From assembly GCA_017744355.1 (NCBI GenBank), contig JAGIBK010000011.1:1-48773 (forward strand): a stretch of 48,773 bases of DNA. The letters are read 5' to 3'. The translations under genes and the position numbers were made by a program. This stretch comes from a bacterium (GTDB lineage: Bacteria; Cyanobacteriota; Sericytochromatia; S15B-MN24; UBA4093). Position 1 is the stretch's first letter; each line of letters begins with the position of its first letter. Below the pieces are notes generated by a model, which worked only from the letters and a program-made list of their open reading frames with translations, searched no databases and had not been told where the DNA came from. This document shows positions 10,324 to 19,104 of this stretch, piece by piece.

Positions 10324-10430
10324 GCGGATGATCTCCTTTGCTGTGTTGGAAAAGTGCGTTCAAAATCGCTGGAGCATTAAAGCATACTTGAGTCGCCGCG
10401 CACAGCACGGCGATCACAAACGAAAAATAA

Positions 10431-11186
10431 TCAAGCGCGCTCGATAGCCGCGAGCATCCTTCCCGAACGCTCGCCTTCCCGGCGATAGGAGAAGAACAGA
10501 TCGGTCGAGCAATGGGTGCACAGACCGCTCACGTGGATCGCCCCCACCCCGGCTGCTGCCAAGAGCTGGCGATTGGCCTCCTGGAGGTCCACGAAGGCCG
10601 CCTCCCCCTCGCGTCGGACCACGCGCTCGGGCGCACTCAGGTGGCCGAGGGCTTCGACGACCTCCTCGCCGACCCGGTAGCAGCAGCCCTTGATCGAGGG
10701 GCCGATGGCCGCCCGCAGGTCCGCGGGCTGCGCGCCGTAGCGCTCCGCGAGGGCCTCGACCGCAGCCGTCACGGCCCCCTTGGCGGTCCCACGCCAGCCC
10801 GCGTGCACCGCCGCCACCGCGCCGGTGCGAGCGTCCTCGATCAGGATGGGAACGCAATCGGCGACGAAGACCCCGACCGGGGTCGCCGGGCGGTCCGTGA
10901 TCACCACGTCGCCCTTGGCCCCTTCCGGGACCGGGGCCGCGTGGACGTCGGCCCCGTGGACCTGGTGCGCCACCTGGATCGGACCCGAGAAACCCCCGGC
11001 CGACACGAAGCGCTCCCGGTTCGCGAGCACCCGCGAGCGCTCGTCACCCGACGAGAGGCCCAGGTTCAGAGAGGCGTAGGGCGCCTCGCTCGTCCCGCCC
11101 TGCCGGGTGGAGAAGGCGTGGCGACTTTCGAGCGCGGTGCAGCGGATCAGGGCGACCTCGCCCTCTCGAACGACCTCGAAGGCCAT
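10431..11186 (-). CDS. pgeF: Peptidoglycan editing factor PgeF (YfiH/YlmD, multicopper-oxidase-like fold)
   Basis: The 251-residue protein shows the family motifs in order: HAFSTRQGG, HQVHGADV, VADCVPIL, AAVHAGWRGTAKG, GPSIKGCCYRVGEEV and CTHCSTDLFFSYRREG. The conserved His/Cys/His residues (in HGAD, ADC and HAGW) form the metal/active site of the YfiH family. Family members act on nucleosides or purge wrongly loaded amino acids from UDP-MurNAc, which fits the nearby mur genes. YlmD is also a common neighbour of ftsZ in Firmicutes-type dcw clusters. Length is normal for the family. The start is ATG with a weak GAGGTG upstream. Confidence 0.9.
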   Translation of the reverse strand: MAFEVVREGEVALIRCTALESRHAFSTRQGGTSEAPYASLNLGLSSGDERSRVLANRERFVSAGGFSGPIQVAHQVHGADVHAAPVPEGAKGDVVITDRPATPVGVFVADCVPILIEDARTGAVAAVHAGWRGTAKGAVTAAVEALAERYGAQPADLRAAIGPSIKGCCYRVGEEVVEALGHLSAPERVVRREGEAAFVDLQEANRQLLAAAGVGAIHVSGLCTHCSTDLFFSYRREGERSGRMLAAIERA

Positions 11187-11269
11187 GCTAAGAGCACCTC
11201 ACAAAATCTGCATGTAGGGCCACCGCTCGCCGCTCTAAGCGGCTTGGTGGAACAATTTTGTTCGGCACT

Positions 11270-12229
11270 CTAGATCGCCTTGTGGAAGACCAGGATCGCG
11301 CGCTTCTGCTGGAAGCCGACCCGCTCGTACATGGCCTTGGCCTGGTCGTTGTGACCGTCCACGATCAGCTCGAGGGCGGGCAGCTCCTCGTCGCGGGCGA
11401 ACTGGGCAGCCTTGAGCAGGATGTTGTAGCCGAGGGCCTTGCCCCGGAACTCGGGGAGAACGCCGAACTCGAAGATGCGCGCGGCGCCCTCGTGGGTCTC
11501 AGCGTCCATCTGGCGGTCGATGAGCACCGTGGCCACCGCCACGTCCCGGCCGTCGTGGGTCACGAAGAACGAGCCGCGGGGGTTGAAGTCGGGGCGCTGC
11601 TTCCAGCGCTCCAGCTCGCCGCGGTTGACCGGGGCGAAGTCCCAGTGCTCGGCGAAAGCGGCGTTGAGCAGGCCGAGGAAGGCGTCCTCGTCGATGCCCT
11701 GGCGGAAGGAACGGAAGGAAAAGCCCTCGGGCAGAGAAGGCGCGGGCAGATCCGCGAGGTCCGCGTGGCGGAGCTTCCAGAAGTAGCGCACCAGCTGGAA
11801 GTCGTGCTTGAGCAGGAAGGTCTGGGAGCTGACCACCCCGGCGGGGATGGCGATGCTCAGGTAACGGCCGCCCCACTCCTGACCCTTCTGGATCGCCGCC
11901 TTGATGAGCAGGGTGCCCACGCCGGAGCGCTGCTCGTCGGGGTGGACGTGAAGCGCGTCGATGTTGACCCGGCCCTGCGACATGAGCGAAGGATCGGTGT
12001 AGAGGTGGACGTAGCCGCGCACGGCCCCGTTCACCTCGGCCACCAGGATCTCGCTGGTGAGCTGGAGGTCGCTCGCGTCCGACGGCGGGCGCACCCGGTC
12101 GACGGTCATCGAGTAGAAGTCGGGCGAGATCGCGATCGAGGCGTTGCGGATCTCGGCCACCTGCGGCAGGTCGCTGATCTCGAACTTGCGGATCCGAATG
12201 TCGCCGGTGTGCTTGGCTAGGGTCTCCAT
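11270..12229 (-). CDS. Tandem GNAT acetyltransferase
   Basis: The 319-residue protein has two GNAT domains. The first (~10-150) contains IRIRKFEISDLPQVAEIRNA and the acetyl-CoA loop region VHPDEQRSGVGTLLIKAA (Q/RxxGxG/A). The second (~165-319) contains FRSFRQGIDEDAF, LPEFRGKALGYNILLKAA and the terminal MYERVGFQ segment, also intact at its CoA loop. This two-domain arrangement resembles MshD-like N-acetyltransferases, but the substrate cannot be inferred. The start ATG is preceded by a strong AAGGAGG at ~8 bases. It lies between ileS and pgeF on the same strand and may be co-transcribed with pgeF, 83 bases downstream. Confidence 0.8.
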   Translation of the reverse strand: METLAKHTGDIRIRKFEISDLPQVAEIRNASIAISPDFYSMTVDRVRPPSDASDLQLTSEILVAEVNGAVRGYVHLYTDPSLMSQGRVNIDALHVHPDEQRSGVGTLLIKAAIQKGQEWGGRYLSIAIPAGVVSSQTFLLKHDFQLVRYFWKLRHADLADLPAPSLPEGFSFRSFRQGIDEDAFLGLLNAAFAEHWDFAPVNRGELERWKQRPDFNPRGSFFVTHDGRDVAVATVLIDRQMDAETHEGAARIFEFGVLPEFRGKALGYNILLKAAQFARDEELPALELIVDGHNDQAKAMYERVGFQQKRAILVFHKAI

Positions 12230-12277
12230 CGAACCTCCTTCGAGGGGGACGCCATCGTCCCCCGGCTCACCACACTA

Positions 12278-15088
12278 TTACGCGCTGACCAGTTCGTTCA
12301 CCACTCCGACGCAGCGATCGCAGAGCGTCGGATGCGCCGCGCTCTCGCCCACCATGAGCGAAAAGGTCCAGCACCGCTCGCACTTGGTGCCGGGCGCCGT
12401 CTGGACCGTGACCCCCAGGTCGCCCTCGGCCTCGAGCTGGTCGCTCGCGGGCGCCACCGTGACGTGCGAAACGATGAGCAGCTTGGGCAGGCTCTCGCCA
12501 AGGCCCTTCAGCAGGTCGTGGACCGCCTCGGTGCGGGGCACCAGCGTCACGGCAGCCGCCAGGCTGGTGCCGATCTGCTTGGCCTGACGCGCCTCTTCCA
12601 GGGCCTTGTTGATGGTCTCACGCAGGGGGATGAGGGCGTTGTAGCGCTTGGCGATCGCCTCGTCCATCTTGGCGGGATCCGCCTTGGGCCAGTCGCGCAG
12701 AAAGACGCTCGGCGCATCCCCCTTGAGCGAAGGCGAGAGGTGCTGGTGGATGTCCTCGGCCAGGTGCGAGAGCACCGGGGCGACCATCAGGGTCAGGGCG
12801 TGCAGAATTTCGGCGAGCACCGTCTGAGTGCTGCGGCGATCGTGGGCGTTGGGCGCCGACGCGTAGAGACGATCCTTGACCACGTCCAGGTAGAAGCTGG
12901 AGAGATCCACCACGCAGTAGTTCTGGATGACCTGGTAGAAGCGGTAGAACTCGAAGCGGTCGAAGGCCTGGGTGACCTCGCCGATGACCTCCTGCAGGCG
13001 GTGCAGGGCGTAGCGATCGAGCTCGGTGAGCTGATCGACCGGCACCGCGTGGCGGGCGGGCTCGAAGTCCGAGAGGTTGCTGATCAGGTAGCGAGCCGTG
13101 TTGCGGATCTTGCGGTAGACCTCGGCGAGCTGCTTGAGGATGAGCTCCGAGATACGCACGTCGCCGGTATAGTCCACGCTCGACACGTACAGGCGCAGCA
13201 CGTCGGCGCCGTAGTGCTTGATGACCTCCATGGGCTCGACGATGTTGCCGAGCGACTTGGACATCTTGCGGCCCTGGCCGTCCATGGCGAAGCCGTGGGT
13301 CAGGACGGTCTTGTAGGGCGCCACGCCCCGGGTGGCGATCGCGGTCAGCAGCGACGACTGGAACCAGCCGCGGTACTGGTCGGCGCCCTCCAGGTACAGG
13401 TCCGCCGGGAAGCTCAGCTCGGGCCGCGCTTCGAGAACCGACGACCAGCTGGAGCCCGAGTCGAACCAGACGTCCATGATGTCGGTTTCCTTGCGGAAGT
13501 CATGGCCGCCGCACTTGGCGCAGGCCGTGCCCGCAGGCAGGAGGTCCTTGGCGTCGTGGACCCACCAGGCATCCGCGCCCTCGACGGCGAACTTGGAAGC
13601 CACTGCCTCGATGGACTCGGGGTTCAAGAGGGGCTCATTGTCGGCCTGGCAGTAGAAGACCGGGATGGGCACGCCCCACGACCGCTGGCGCGAGATGCAC
13701 CAGTCGGAGCGGTCGGCGACCATGTTCGAGATGCGGACCTCACCGAAGCCGGGGAGCCACTCCACGCCCTTGATGGCGTCGAGAGCAGCCTGGCGGAAGC
13801 CGTCGATGGAGGCGAACCACTGCTCGGTCGCCCGGAAGATGACCGGGTGCTTGCAGCGCCAGCAGTGAGGATACGAGTGGCTCAGGTCCTTGTGGCCGAG
13901 AAGCACGCCCAGGCGGCCCAGCTCCTCGATGATCACCGCGTTGGCCTTCGAGTAGTGCTGGCCGGCCACCAAAGGCCCCGCCTCCTCGATGAAGATGCCG
14001 CGGTCGTTGAGCGGAGCAAGCACGTCCAAGCCGTACTTCTGACCGACCTCGTAGTCCTCGACGCCGTGGCCGGGGGCGGTGTGGACCGCGCCGGTACCGG
14101 TCTCGGTCGTCACGTGGTCGCCCAGGATGACCGGGCTCTCGCGGTCCAGGAAGACGTGACGATAGCGGGCGCCTTCGAGCAGGGCGCCCTTGAAGGGCTC
14201 ACCCACGCGGGTCGCGGTGAGGGCGGTGTCGGCGAGGAAAGCGTCGACCAGGTCCTCGGCCACCACCAGGTAGCCGTGCTCGGCAGTGTCGAGCACGACG
14301 TAGCTGATCTCGGGGCCGAGCGCGATCGCGAGGTTCGCGGGCAGGGTCCAGGGGGTGGTGGTCCAGATGGCCATGTTCACCGGGCGATCGCCCTTGGCCA
14401 AGAGGTCATGGACCAGCGTCGCCGTGGCCGGGACCGAGACGAGCGGGAAGCGCACGAAGATCGAGGGGCTGACGTGGTCGGCGTACTCGACCTCGGCCTC
14501 GGCCAGCGCCGTGGTGTCGAAGGAGCACCAGTAGACCGGCTTGAGGCCCTTGTAGATGTAGCCCTTCTGAGCCATCTGGCCGAAGACGCGGATCTGCTGC
14601 GCCTCGAAGGCGGGATCCATCGTCACGTAGGGGTGATCCCAGTCGCCGAAGCCACCGAGGCGCATGAAGTGACCCTTCTGGCTCTCGATGGACTTGAGGG
14701 CGAACTGGCGGCTGAGACGGCGCACTTCAAGAGGCGCCAGGTCCTGATGCTTGGCCTTGAGCTCCTTGAGCGCGGCGAGCTCGGTGGGCAGGCCGTGGGT
14801 GTCGTAGCCCGGCACGAACGGCGCGCGGAAGCCCGCGAGGTTCTTGTACTTGACCACGATGTCCTTGAGGGTCTTGTTCATCGCGTGGCCGATGTGGATC
14901 GCCCCGGAGCTGGAATAGGGGGGGCCGTCGTGCAGGATGTAGGACGGCGCCTCGGCGCGGCGCTCTTGGAGGCGCTCGTAGATACGCTGCTCTTTCCAGA
15001 GGGCCTGGATTTCGGGCTCACGCGCCGCCGAGTTGGCGCGCATGGGGAAATCCGTCGAGGGGAGATTGACTGTCTGCTTGTATTCCAA
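12278..15088 (-). CDS. ileS: Isoleucyl-tRNA synthetase
   Basis: IleS charges tRNA-Ile in the cytoplasm. I place the start at TTG 15088, preceded by CAGGAG at ~9 bases. That gives MEYKQTVNLPSTDFPMRANS, the typical family N-terminus, and a 936-residue enzyme; an ATG at 15139 would add 17 poorly conserved residues. The class I HIGH motif is at 65-68 (GAIHIGHAMN). KMSKS lies in RKMSKSLGNIVEP. The long CP1 editing insertion is present (TTTPWTLPANLAI, TAPGHGVEDYEVG). The C-terminus has the two zinc-binding CxxC pairs (CERC and CDRC), as in bacterial type 1 IleS. It follows ftsZ after a terminator and has its own candidate promoter. ileS near the dcw cluster is also seen in Gram-positive genomes. 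Confidence 0.97.
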   Translation of the reverse strand: MEYKQTVNLPSTDFPMRANSAAREPEIQALWKEQRIYERLQERRAEAPSYILHDGPPYSSSGAIHIGHAMNKTLKDIVVKYKNLAGFRAPFVPGYDTHGLPTELAALKELKAKHQDLAPLEVRRLSRQFALKSIESQKGHFMRLGGFGDWDHPYVTMDPAFEAQQIRVFGQMAQKGYIYKGLKPVYWCSFDTTALAEAEVEYADHVSPSIFVRFPLVSVPATATLVHDLLAKGDRPVNMAIWTTTPWTLPANLAIALGPEISYVVLDTAEHGYLVVAEDLVDAFLADTALTATRVGEPFKGALLEGARYRHVFLDRESPVILGDHVTTETGTGAVHTAPGHGVEDYEVGQKYGLDVLAPLNDRGIFIEEAGPLVAGQHYSKANAVIIEELGRLGVLLGHKDLSHSYPHCWRCKHPVIFRATEQWFASIDGFRQAALDAIKGVEWLPGFGEVRISNMVADRSDWCISRQRSWGVPIPVFYCQADNEPLLNPESIEAVASKFAVEGADAWWVHDAKDLLPAGTACAKCGGHDFRKETDIMDVWFDSGSSWSSVLEARPELSFPADLYLEGADQYRGWFQSSLLTAIATRGVAPYKTVLTHGFAMDGQGRKMSKSLGNIVEPMEVIKHYGADVLRLYVSSVDYTGDVRISELILKQLAEVYRKIRNTARYLISNLSDFEPARHAVPVDQLTELDRYALHRLQEVIGEVTQAFDRFEFYRFYQVIQNYCVVDLSSFYLDVVKDRLYASAPNAHDRRSTQTVLAEILHALTLMVAPVLSHLAEDIHQHLSPSLKGDAPSVFLRDWPKADPAKMDEAIAKRYNALIPLRETINKALEEARQAKQIGTSLAAAVTLVPRTEAVHDLLKGLGESLPKLLIVSHVTVAPASDQLEAEGDLGVTVQTAPGTKCERCWTFSLMVGESAAHPTLCDRCVGVVNELVSA

Positions 15089-15146
15089 GTTGAAGCGCTC
15101 CTGAAAGACCACGCACCGACCATCGGCACGGCAAGGCATCCCTTTT

Positions 15147-15174
15147 ATTCTACGGCATCCCTGGTGCGAAGCAA
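15147..15174 (-). promoter_or_regulatory. Candidate ileS promoter
   Basis: On the minus strand TTGCTT (15174-15169) and TAGAAT (15152-15147) are separated by 16 bases. It lies downstream of the ftsZ terminator and ~60 bases upstream of the ileS start, as expected for an independent transcript. Confidence 0.4.
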
Positions 15175-15196
15175 AGGCGAACGGCCCCCCGCGCGC

Positions 15197-15231
15197 AAAA
15201 ACGCCGCCGGCCCCCGCCGAAGCGGGGGCCG
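15197..15231 (-). terminator. Intrinsic terminator after ftsZ
   Basis: A 10-bp perfect GC stem (15208-15217 with 15222-15231, 4-base loop) is followed on the minus strand by GCGGCG and five T's (15201-15197). It lies ~17 bases after the ftsZ stop and ends the division cluster transcript. Confidence 0.8.
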
Positions 15232-15247
15232 ACGAAGGCGTTCGAGC

Positions 15248-16432
15248 TTAGAAGGGCCGGCGGAAACCGCCACCCCGCAGGAACTCGGGGATATCAGGCT
15301 GCTGAGCACCCGCGGGGGCCTCGGGCTGGGCAGGGGCCACGGGCGCGACCGGCACCGCCTCGGCACCGGGGGCCACGGGCGCGGCAGGAGCCACGGGCGC
15401 CGCGGTGACCGCGGGGGACACCACCGCCTGCTGAGCGGCGGGCTGCTGCGAGGGGACCGAGATGGCCTGCTGCTGGGTGCGGCCGTCGAAGCCGGTGGCG
15501 ATGACGGTGATGCGGATCTCGCCCTGGAGGCGCTCGTCGATCACCGAGCCGAAGATGATGTTGGCGTCGGAGTCGACCGCCGCGTAGATGACCTCGGCCG
15601 CCTCGTTGACTTCGTACAGGGTCAGGTCGTGGCCGCCGGTCACGTTGAAGATGACGCCCGACGCGCCGTGGACCGAGGTCTCGAGCAGGGGGCTGCTGAC
15701 GGCCATCTTGGCCGCCTCGACCGCGCGACCTTCGCCGGCGCCGAAGCCGATGCCCATCAGGGACGAGCCCGCGTTGGACATGACCGACTTCACGTCGGCA
15801 AAGTCTACGTTGATCAGGCCGGGGATGGTCAGGATGTCCGAGATGCCCTGGACGCCCTGGCGGAGCACATCGTCGGCGATGTGGAAGGCTTCCTGCATGG
15901 AAGTGCGCTTCTCGATGACCTGGAGGATCTTGTCGTTCGGAATGATGATGAGGGTGTCGACCTTCTCGCGAAGGGCGGCGATGCCCTGCTCGGCCTGCTG
16001 GGCGCGACGGCGACCCTCAAACATGAAGGGACGGGTCACGACGCCGACGGTAAGCGCCCCGACTTCGCGGGCCACCTCGGCCACGACCGCGGCCGCGCCG
16101 GTACCGGTGCCGCCGCCCATGCCGGCGGTGATGAAGACCATGTCCGCGCCGTCGAGGGCGGCGATCAGGTCATCGCGGCTCTCCTCGGCGGCCTTCTGAC
16201 CGATGGAAGGGTTACCCCCCGCTCCGAGACCACGGGTCAGCTTGGCGCCAATCTGGAGGCGGCGCTCCGACTGAGCGAGGGCCAGGGCCTGAGCGTCGGT
16301 GTTGAGGGTCCAGAACTCGACCCCGGTCAGCGAGCTGGCGATCATGCGGTTGATCGCGTTCGAGCCGCCCCCGCCGACGCCAACGACCTTGATGTCGGCG
16401 CTCAAACCAGCCTTATCAGTGATATCGAACAC
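15248..16432 (-). CDS. ftsZ: Cell division protein FtsZ
   Basis: FtsZ is the tubulin-like GTPase of the division ring. The 394-residue protein has [16 protein letters not shown] near residue 20, the tubulin signature GGGTGTGAA (~106-114), the T7 synergy loop region ([11 protein letters not shown]) and a Pro/Ala/Gln-rich linker (~325-378). It ends in the conserved tail [15 protein letters not shown] that binds partner proteins. The start is GTG at 16432 behind ACAGGAAA. The tail is a DIPxFLR type, normally recognised by FtsA, ZipA or SepF. No ftsA lies beside it, so the membrane tether must be encoded elsewhere. It is the last gene of the long mur/fts cluster before a terminator. Confidence 0.97.
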   Translation of the reverse strand: MFDITDKAGLSADIKVVGVGGGGSNAINRMIASSLTGVEFWTLNTDAQALALAQSERRLQIGAKLTRGLGAGGNPSIGQKAAEESRDDLIAALDGADMVFITAGMGGGTGTGAAAVVAEVAREVGALTVGVVTRPFMFEGRRRAQQAEQGIAALREKVDTLIIIPNDKILQVIEKRTSMQEAFHIADDVLRQGVQGISDILTIPGLINVDFADVKSVMSNAGSSLMGIGFGAGEGRAVEAAKMAVSSPLLETSVHGASGVIFNVTGGHDLTLYEVNEAAEVIYAAVDSDANIIFGSVIDERLQGEIRITVIATGFDGRTQQQAISVPSQQPAAQQAVVSPAVTAAPVAPAAPVAPGAEAVPVAPVAPAQPEAPAGAQQPDIPEFLRGGGFRRPF

Positions 16433-16453
16433 GGTGGTTTTCCTGTAACCTTC

Positions 16454-16804
16454 CTAAAATGTCCAAAAGCGACCGAGAATGAGCCGCCGAATCATGGCGA
16501 GGTTTTCGAAGATCCGGACCCCGAAGACCACGATGGCCGCGAGGTACAGATCGATGCCGAGCTGGTCCCCGAGGTAGGTGAGCCCCGCAGCGAACAGCGT
16601 GTTCGCCGTGAAACCGCTGATGAACGCCGCCAGGCCGAAACGCCCCTCGAGACCGGAGCGAACGCCCCCGAAGCCGGTATCCAAGGCCGCGAGGATAGCC
16701 ACCGCGAAATACTTGGAGTAGACCTGGGGGATACTGAGCGGCGCGATAGCCCCCAGCAGGATCCCGACGATAAGACCCCCGAGCGTGACGAGTGCCCCGA
16801 TCAT
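16454..16804 (-). CDS. sbp: Small basic membrane protein (Sbp, DUF1290)
   Basis: This 116-residue protein has an N-terminal membrane segment (LVTLGGLIVGILLGAIAPL), a conserved SKYFAVAILAALDTGFGG stretch and further hydrophobic helices (FTANTLFAAGLTYLG, YLAAIVVFGVRIFENLA). It ends with the basic RRLILGR. This matches the Sbp/DUF1290 family, which sits beside ftsZ/ftsQ in Gram-positive and some other dcw clusters; its role in division is not well defined. Its ATG overlaps the stop of the DUF881 gene (ATGA), preceded by CAGGAAG, so the two are coupled. Length is normal for the family. Confidence 0.88.
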   Translation of the reverse strand: MIGALVTLGGLIVGILLGAIAPLSIPQVYSKYFAVAILAALDTGFGGVRSGLEGRFGLAAFISGFTANTLFAAGLTYLGDQLGIDLYLAAIVVFGVRIFENLAMIRRLILGRFWTF

Positions 16805-17493
16805 GATTGCACTTCCTGGGCCGGCACGGGTTTAGCGTACCGATAGTGGCTTCCGCCGCTGTACATGGGGATCAAAACCTCAGTTTTCTTAGAAATACTA
16901 ACTTGGATTCCGTAGAATTGCAAGTATTCTATAATCCCGCCCCTCAAGCCCAGGGCGGCGCTCATGGTATCAGGATTCCCAATCGCTTTGATGACAAAAG
17001 GCGGCGTGATACGCGACTGATTGACCAGGATGGTGGAGCCGGCGCAGGTGATCTCGCTGGTATCCACCAGGCGCTGCTCGTTGATCGAGACCGCCTCAGC
17101 CCCGCCGGCGCGCAGTTCGTTGACCAGGCGCAGCAGATCGTCGTTGTGGACGATCGCGATGTTCGGATCCTCGCCCTTCTGTAGGGGCTTGGCCGAATCC
17201 TCGACGGAGACCTCGAGGCCCTGGCCCTTGAGGGCGACCGATCCGGCCGCGAGCTCGCCGACGCCACCCTGAGGACTCTTGCCGGAGGTCTCACGCTCGG
17301 TACGCAGACGCACGAGCTCCTTTTCGAGGTCCGCCTTGGCCGACTCGGCGTTCCTCAGCATGACCACAAGGTCCTCGGCGCGGCGGCTGGGCGGCGCTTC
17401 GCGGTAGTCCCGCTGATTCTTGATCTGAGTGGAAAGCAGGAACCCCATGACCACGGAAACGAGGGCGACGGGCAACTGCCAATTGTTCTTCAT
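16801..17493 (-). CDS. DUF881 (YlxW/YlxX-like) membrane-anchored protein
   Basis: I start at ATG 17493 (MKNNWQLPVALVSVVMGFLL), one base after the ftsQ stop; a longer reading begins inside ftsQ. The ~230-residue protein has one N-terminal membrane helix (~6-24), a coiled coil (~40-75, AEDLVVMLRNAESAKADLEK) and a C-terminal alpha/beta DUF881 domain. That domain contains IVHNDDLLRLVNELRAGGAE, INEQRL and PPFVIKAIGNP. DUF881 genes sit next to sbp in Firmicutes and Actinobacteria division clusters. It overlaps sbp by 4 bases. The position between ftsQ and ftsZ suggests a septal function, but the biochemical role is unknown. Confidence 0.88.
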   Translation of the reverse strand: MKNNWQLPVALVSVVMGFLLSTQIKNQRDYREAPPSRRAEDLVVMLRNAESAKADLEKELVRLRTERETSGKSPQGGVGELAAGSVALKGQGLEVSVEDSAKPLQKGEDPNIAIVHNDDLLRLVNELRAGGAEAVSINEQRLVDTSEITCAGSTILVNQSRITPPFVIKAIGNPDTMSAALGLRGGIIEYLQFYGIQVSISKKTEVLIPMYSGGSHYRYAKPVPAQEVQS

Positions 17494-17494
17494 G

Positions 17495-18208
17495 CTAATG
17501 GGTCGCCTCAAAGGCTCGGATGGTGGGCGCCTCAGGGAATCGAAGGTCGATATATTCTAGCCTCTTACCGCCCTGGCGCGCTAGGGGGAGAAGGTGCGCA
17601 AATACGCGGAACTTCTCGTCCAGCGCCTCGGAGTTGCCGAGCTGCACCTGGACCCCGTCGATCCGCGCCGACCACGAGGCCGGATCGCGCATGTCCACCA
17701 CCCCGACGCTGCCCTTGGGCCAGGTGTCCAGAAGGCGACGCAGTGCCGCGCGATCGCTAGTCCCCAACGACTGGCTCGCCACGTGGACGCCGAGGACGAT
17801 CGCCTTCTCAGGCTTGGCGCCCGGCGGCAGGGTGAAGGCCGTCCCCTCCGAATCCAGATAGGTCGGCGCGGCGCGGCCCTCGACCCGCACCACCGGCACC
17901 CGCTCCTGCAAGACGATCTCGACCCGCGCGGGGAAGAGCCAGCGCCGCACCTTCACGTCCTCGACGGCTTCGAGCTTCAGCAGGCGCGCCCGGATGACCT
18001 GCGGGTCGATCCGAAAGAGCGGCAAGCCCTTGTCCCCCAGCGCCACCCTTCGCGCGTACTGCGCGTCGATGCGCTTGGCGCCCTCGATCCGGACCTCGCC
18101 GGTCCACAGCCACTGGGGCATCCGCCACAGGGCGACCAGCGCCCCGCCCAGGACGAAGGCCTGGATGAAGCCCCAGGGACCGCGGCCCGAAAAAGGGCGG
18201 TTGCTCAA
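17495..18208 (-). CDS. ftsQ: Cell division protein FtsQ/DivIB
   Basis: This 237-residue bitopic protein has a short cytoplasmic N-terminus, a membrane helix (~13-29, FIQAFVLGGALVALW) and a POTRA domain (~35-105: VRIEGAKRIDAQYARRVA, LPLFRIDPQVIRARL, VKVRRWLFPARVEIVLQERV). The FtsQ beta-domain follows (YLDSEGTAFTLPPG, WSARIDGVQVQLG). It organises FtsL/FtsB-type partners and FtsW/FtsI at the septum. The start overlaps the murB stop by 4 bases. It is directly followed by DUF881 rather than ftsA. Confidence 0.93.
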   Translation of the reverse strand: MSNRPFSGRGPWGFIQAFVLGGALVALWRMPQWLWTGEVRIEGAKRIDAQYARRVALGDKGLPLFRIDPQVIRARLLKLEAVEDVKVRRWLFPARVEIVLQERVPVVRVEGRAAPTYLDSEGTAFTLPPGAKPEKAIVLGVHVASQSLGTSDRAALRRLLDTWPKGSVGVVDMRDPASWSARIDGVQVQLGNSEALDEKFRVFAHLLPLARQGGKRLEYIDLRFPEAPTIRAFEATH

Positions 18209-19104
18209 GCCCGGCTCTCCGGAACACCGACCGTGCAGCCGACGCCGCGGACCTCAGGGTGGAGCCAGAGGCCGTGGGCCGCATGGACCCGCCGCTGCAC
18301 CTCGACGATGAGCGAGAGCAAGTCCTCGGCCTTGGCGCCGCCCATGTTGACGAAGAAGTTGGCGTGCACCTCGGAGACCTGGGCGCGACCGACGGTGAGG
18401 CCCTTGCAACCCGCCTCCTCGATGAGGCGGCCGGCCGAGGTCCCGGGCGGGTTGGTGAAGACAGACCCCGCCGAGAGGCCCTGAGGCTGACGGGCGCGAC
18501 GCCACTTGGCCAGCTCCGAAACGGCTTGCTGCACCTCGGCCTTGGGCTTGGGCTCGGTCCGAAGCACCGCTTCGAGAACCACCCCGCCCTCGTCATGCAG
18601 GCGCGAGTGGCGGTAGGAGTAGCCCATCTCGGCGTTGGAGAAGACCCGGATCGAAAGGTCCGGCATCAGGACCGTGGCCTCGACGAGGAAGTCGGCCATG
18701 CAGGCCCCGTGGGCTCCGCCGTTCATGAAGACCACCCCGCCCAGGGTGCCGGGGATGGTCGTGAGGAACTCGAAGCCCCCGCGGTCCTGCTCGGCGCAGG
18801 CCTTCATCAGGATGTTGGTGGCGCAGCCGGCCCCGGCCCGAACCGTCTCACCCTCGACCGAGACCGCGCCCATGGCGCTGCCCAGCCGGATCACAAGGCC
18901 GTCGAAGCCCTCGTCGGAAATCAGGAGGTTGCTGCCCTTGCCCAGCACGAAGACCTTGAGCCCCTCGCGCGCGGCCCAACCGAGCGCTTCTTGCAGAGCA
19001 GGCACCGAGTCCGGCTCGAAGAAGTAGCGCGCGGGTCCGCCGACCCGCCACGAGGTGAAGGGGGCAAGAGGGACGTTCTCCCGAAGGGCGATCGAGGTCA
19101 TCAT
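18205..19104 (-). CDS. murB: UDP-N-acetylenolpyruvoylglucosamine reductase
   Basis: MurB reduces the enolpyruvyl group to give UDP-MurNAc, using FAD and NADPH. The 299-residue protein has the FAD-binding N-terminus (TSWRVGGPARYFFEP, VLGKGSNLLISDEGFDG), IPGTLGGVVFMNGGAHG, the substrate tyrosine segment YSYRHSRL and the catalytic Ser in SAGSVFTNPPG. The late Glu in LHPEVRGVG is also present. Its ATG overlaps the murC stop (TGATG), so translation is coupled. The murC-murB order directly before ftsQ is a compact arrangement for the UDP-MurNAc branch. Confidence 0.96.
   Translation of the reverse strand: MMTSIALRENVPLAPFTSWRVGGPARYFFEPDSVPALQEALGWAAREGLKVFVLGKGSNLLISDEGFDGLVIRLGSAMGAVSVEGETVRAGAGCATNILMKACAEQDRGGFEFLTTIPGTLGGVVFMNGGAHGACMADFLVEATVLMPDLSIRVFSNAEMGYSYRHSRLHDEGGVVLEAVLRTEPKPKAEVQQAVSELAKWRRARQPQGLSAGSVFTNPPGTSAGRLIEEAGCKGLTVGRAQVSEVHANFFVNMGGAKAEDLLSLIVEVQRRVHAAHGLWLHPEVRGVGCTVGVPESRA

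Noticed and set aside
12332..16846. A 1504-codon open frame on the + strand opposite ileS and ftsZ
   Set aside because: It is antisense to two clear genes (IleS, FtsZ with intact motifs) and has low-complexity His/Arg/Gly/Val composition. High-GC codon bias produces such frames.
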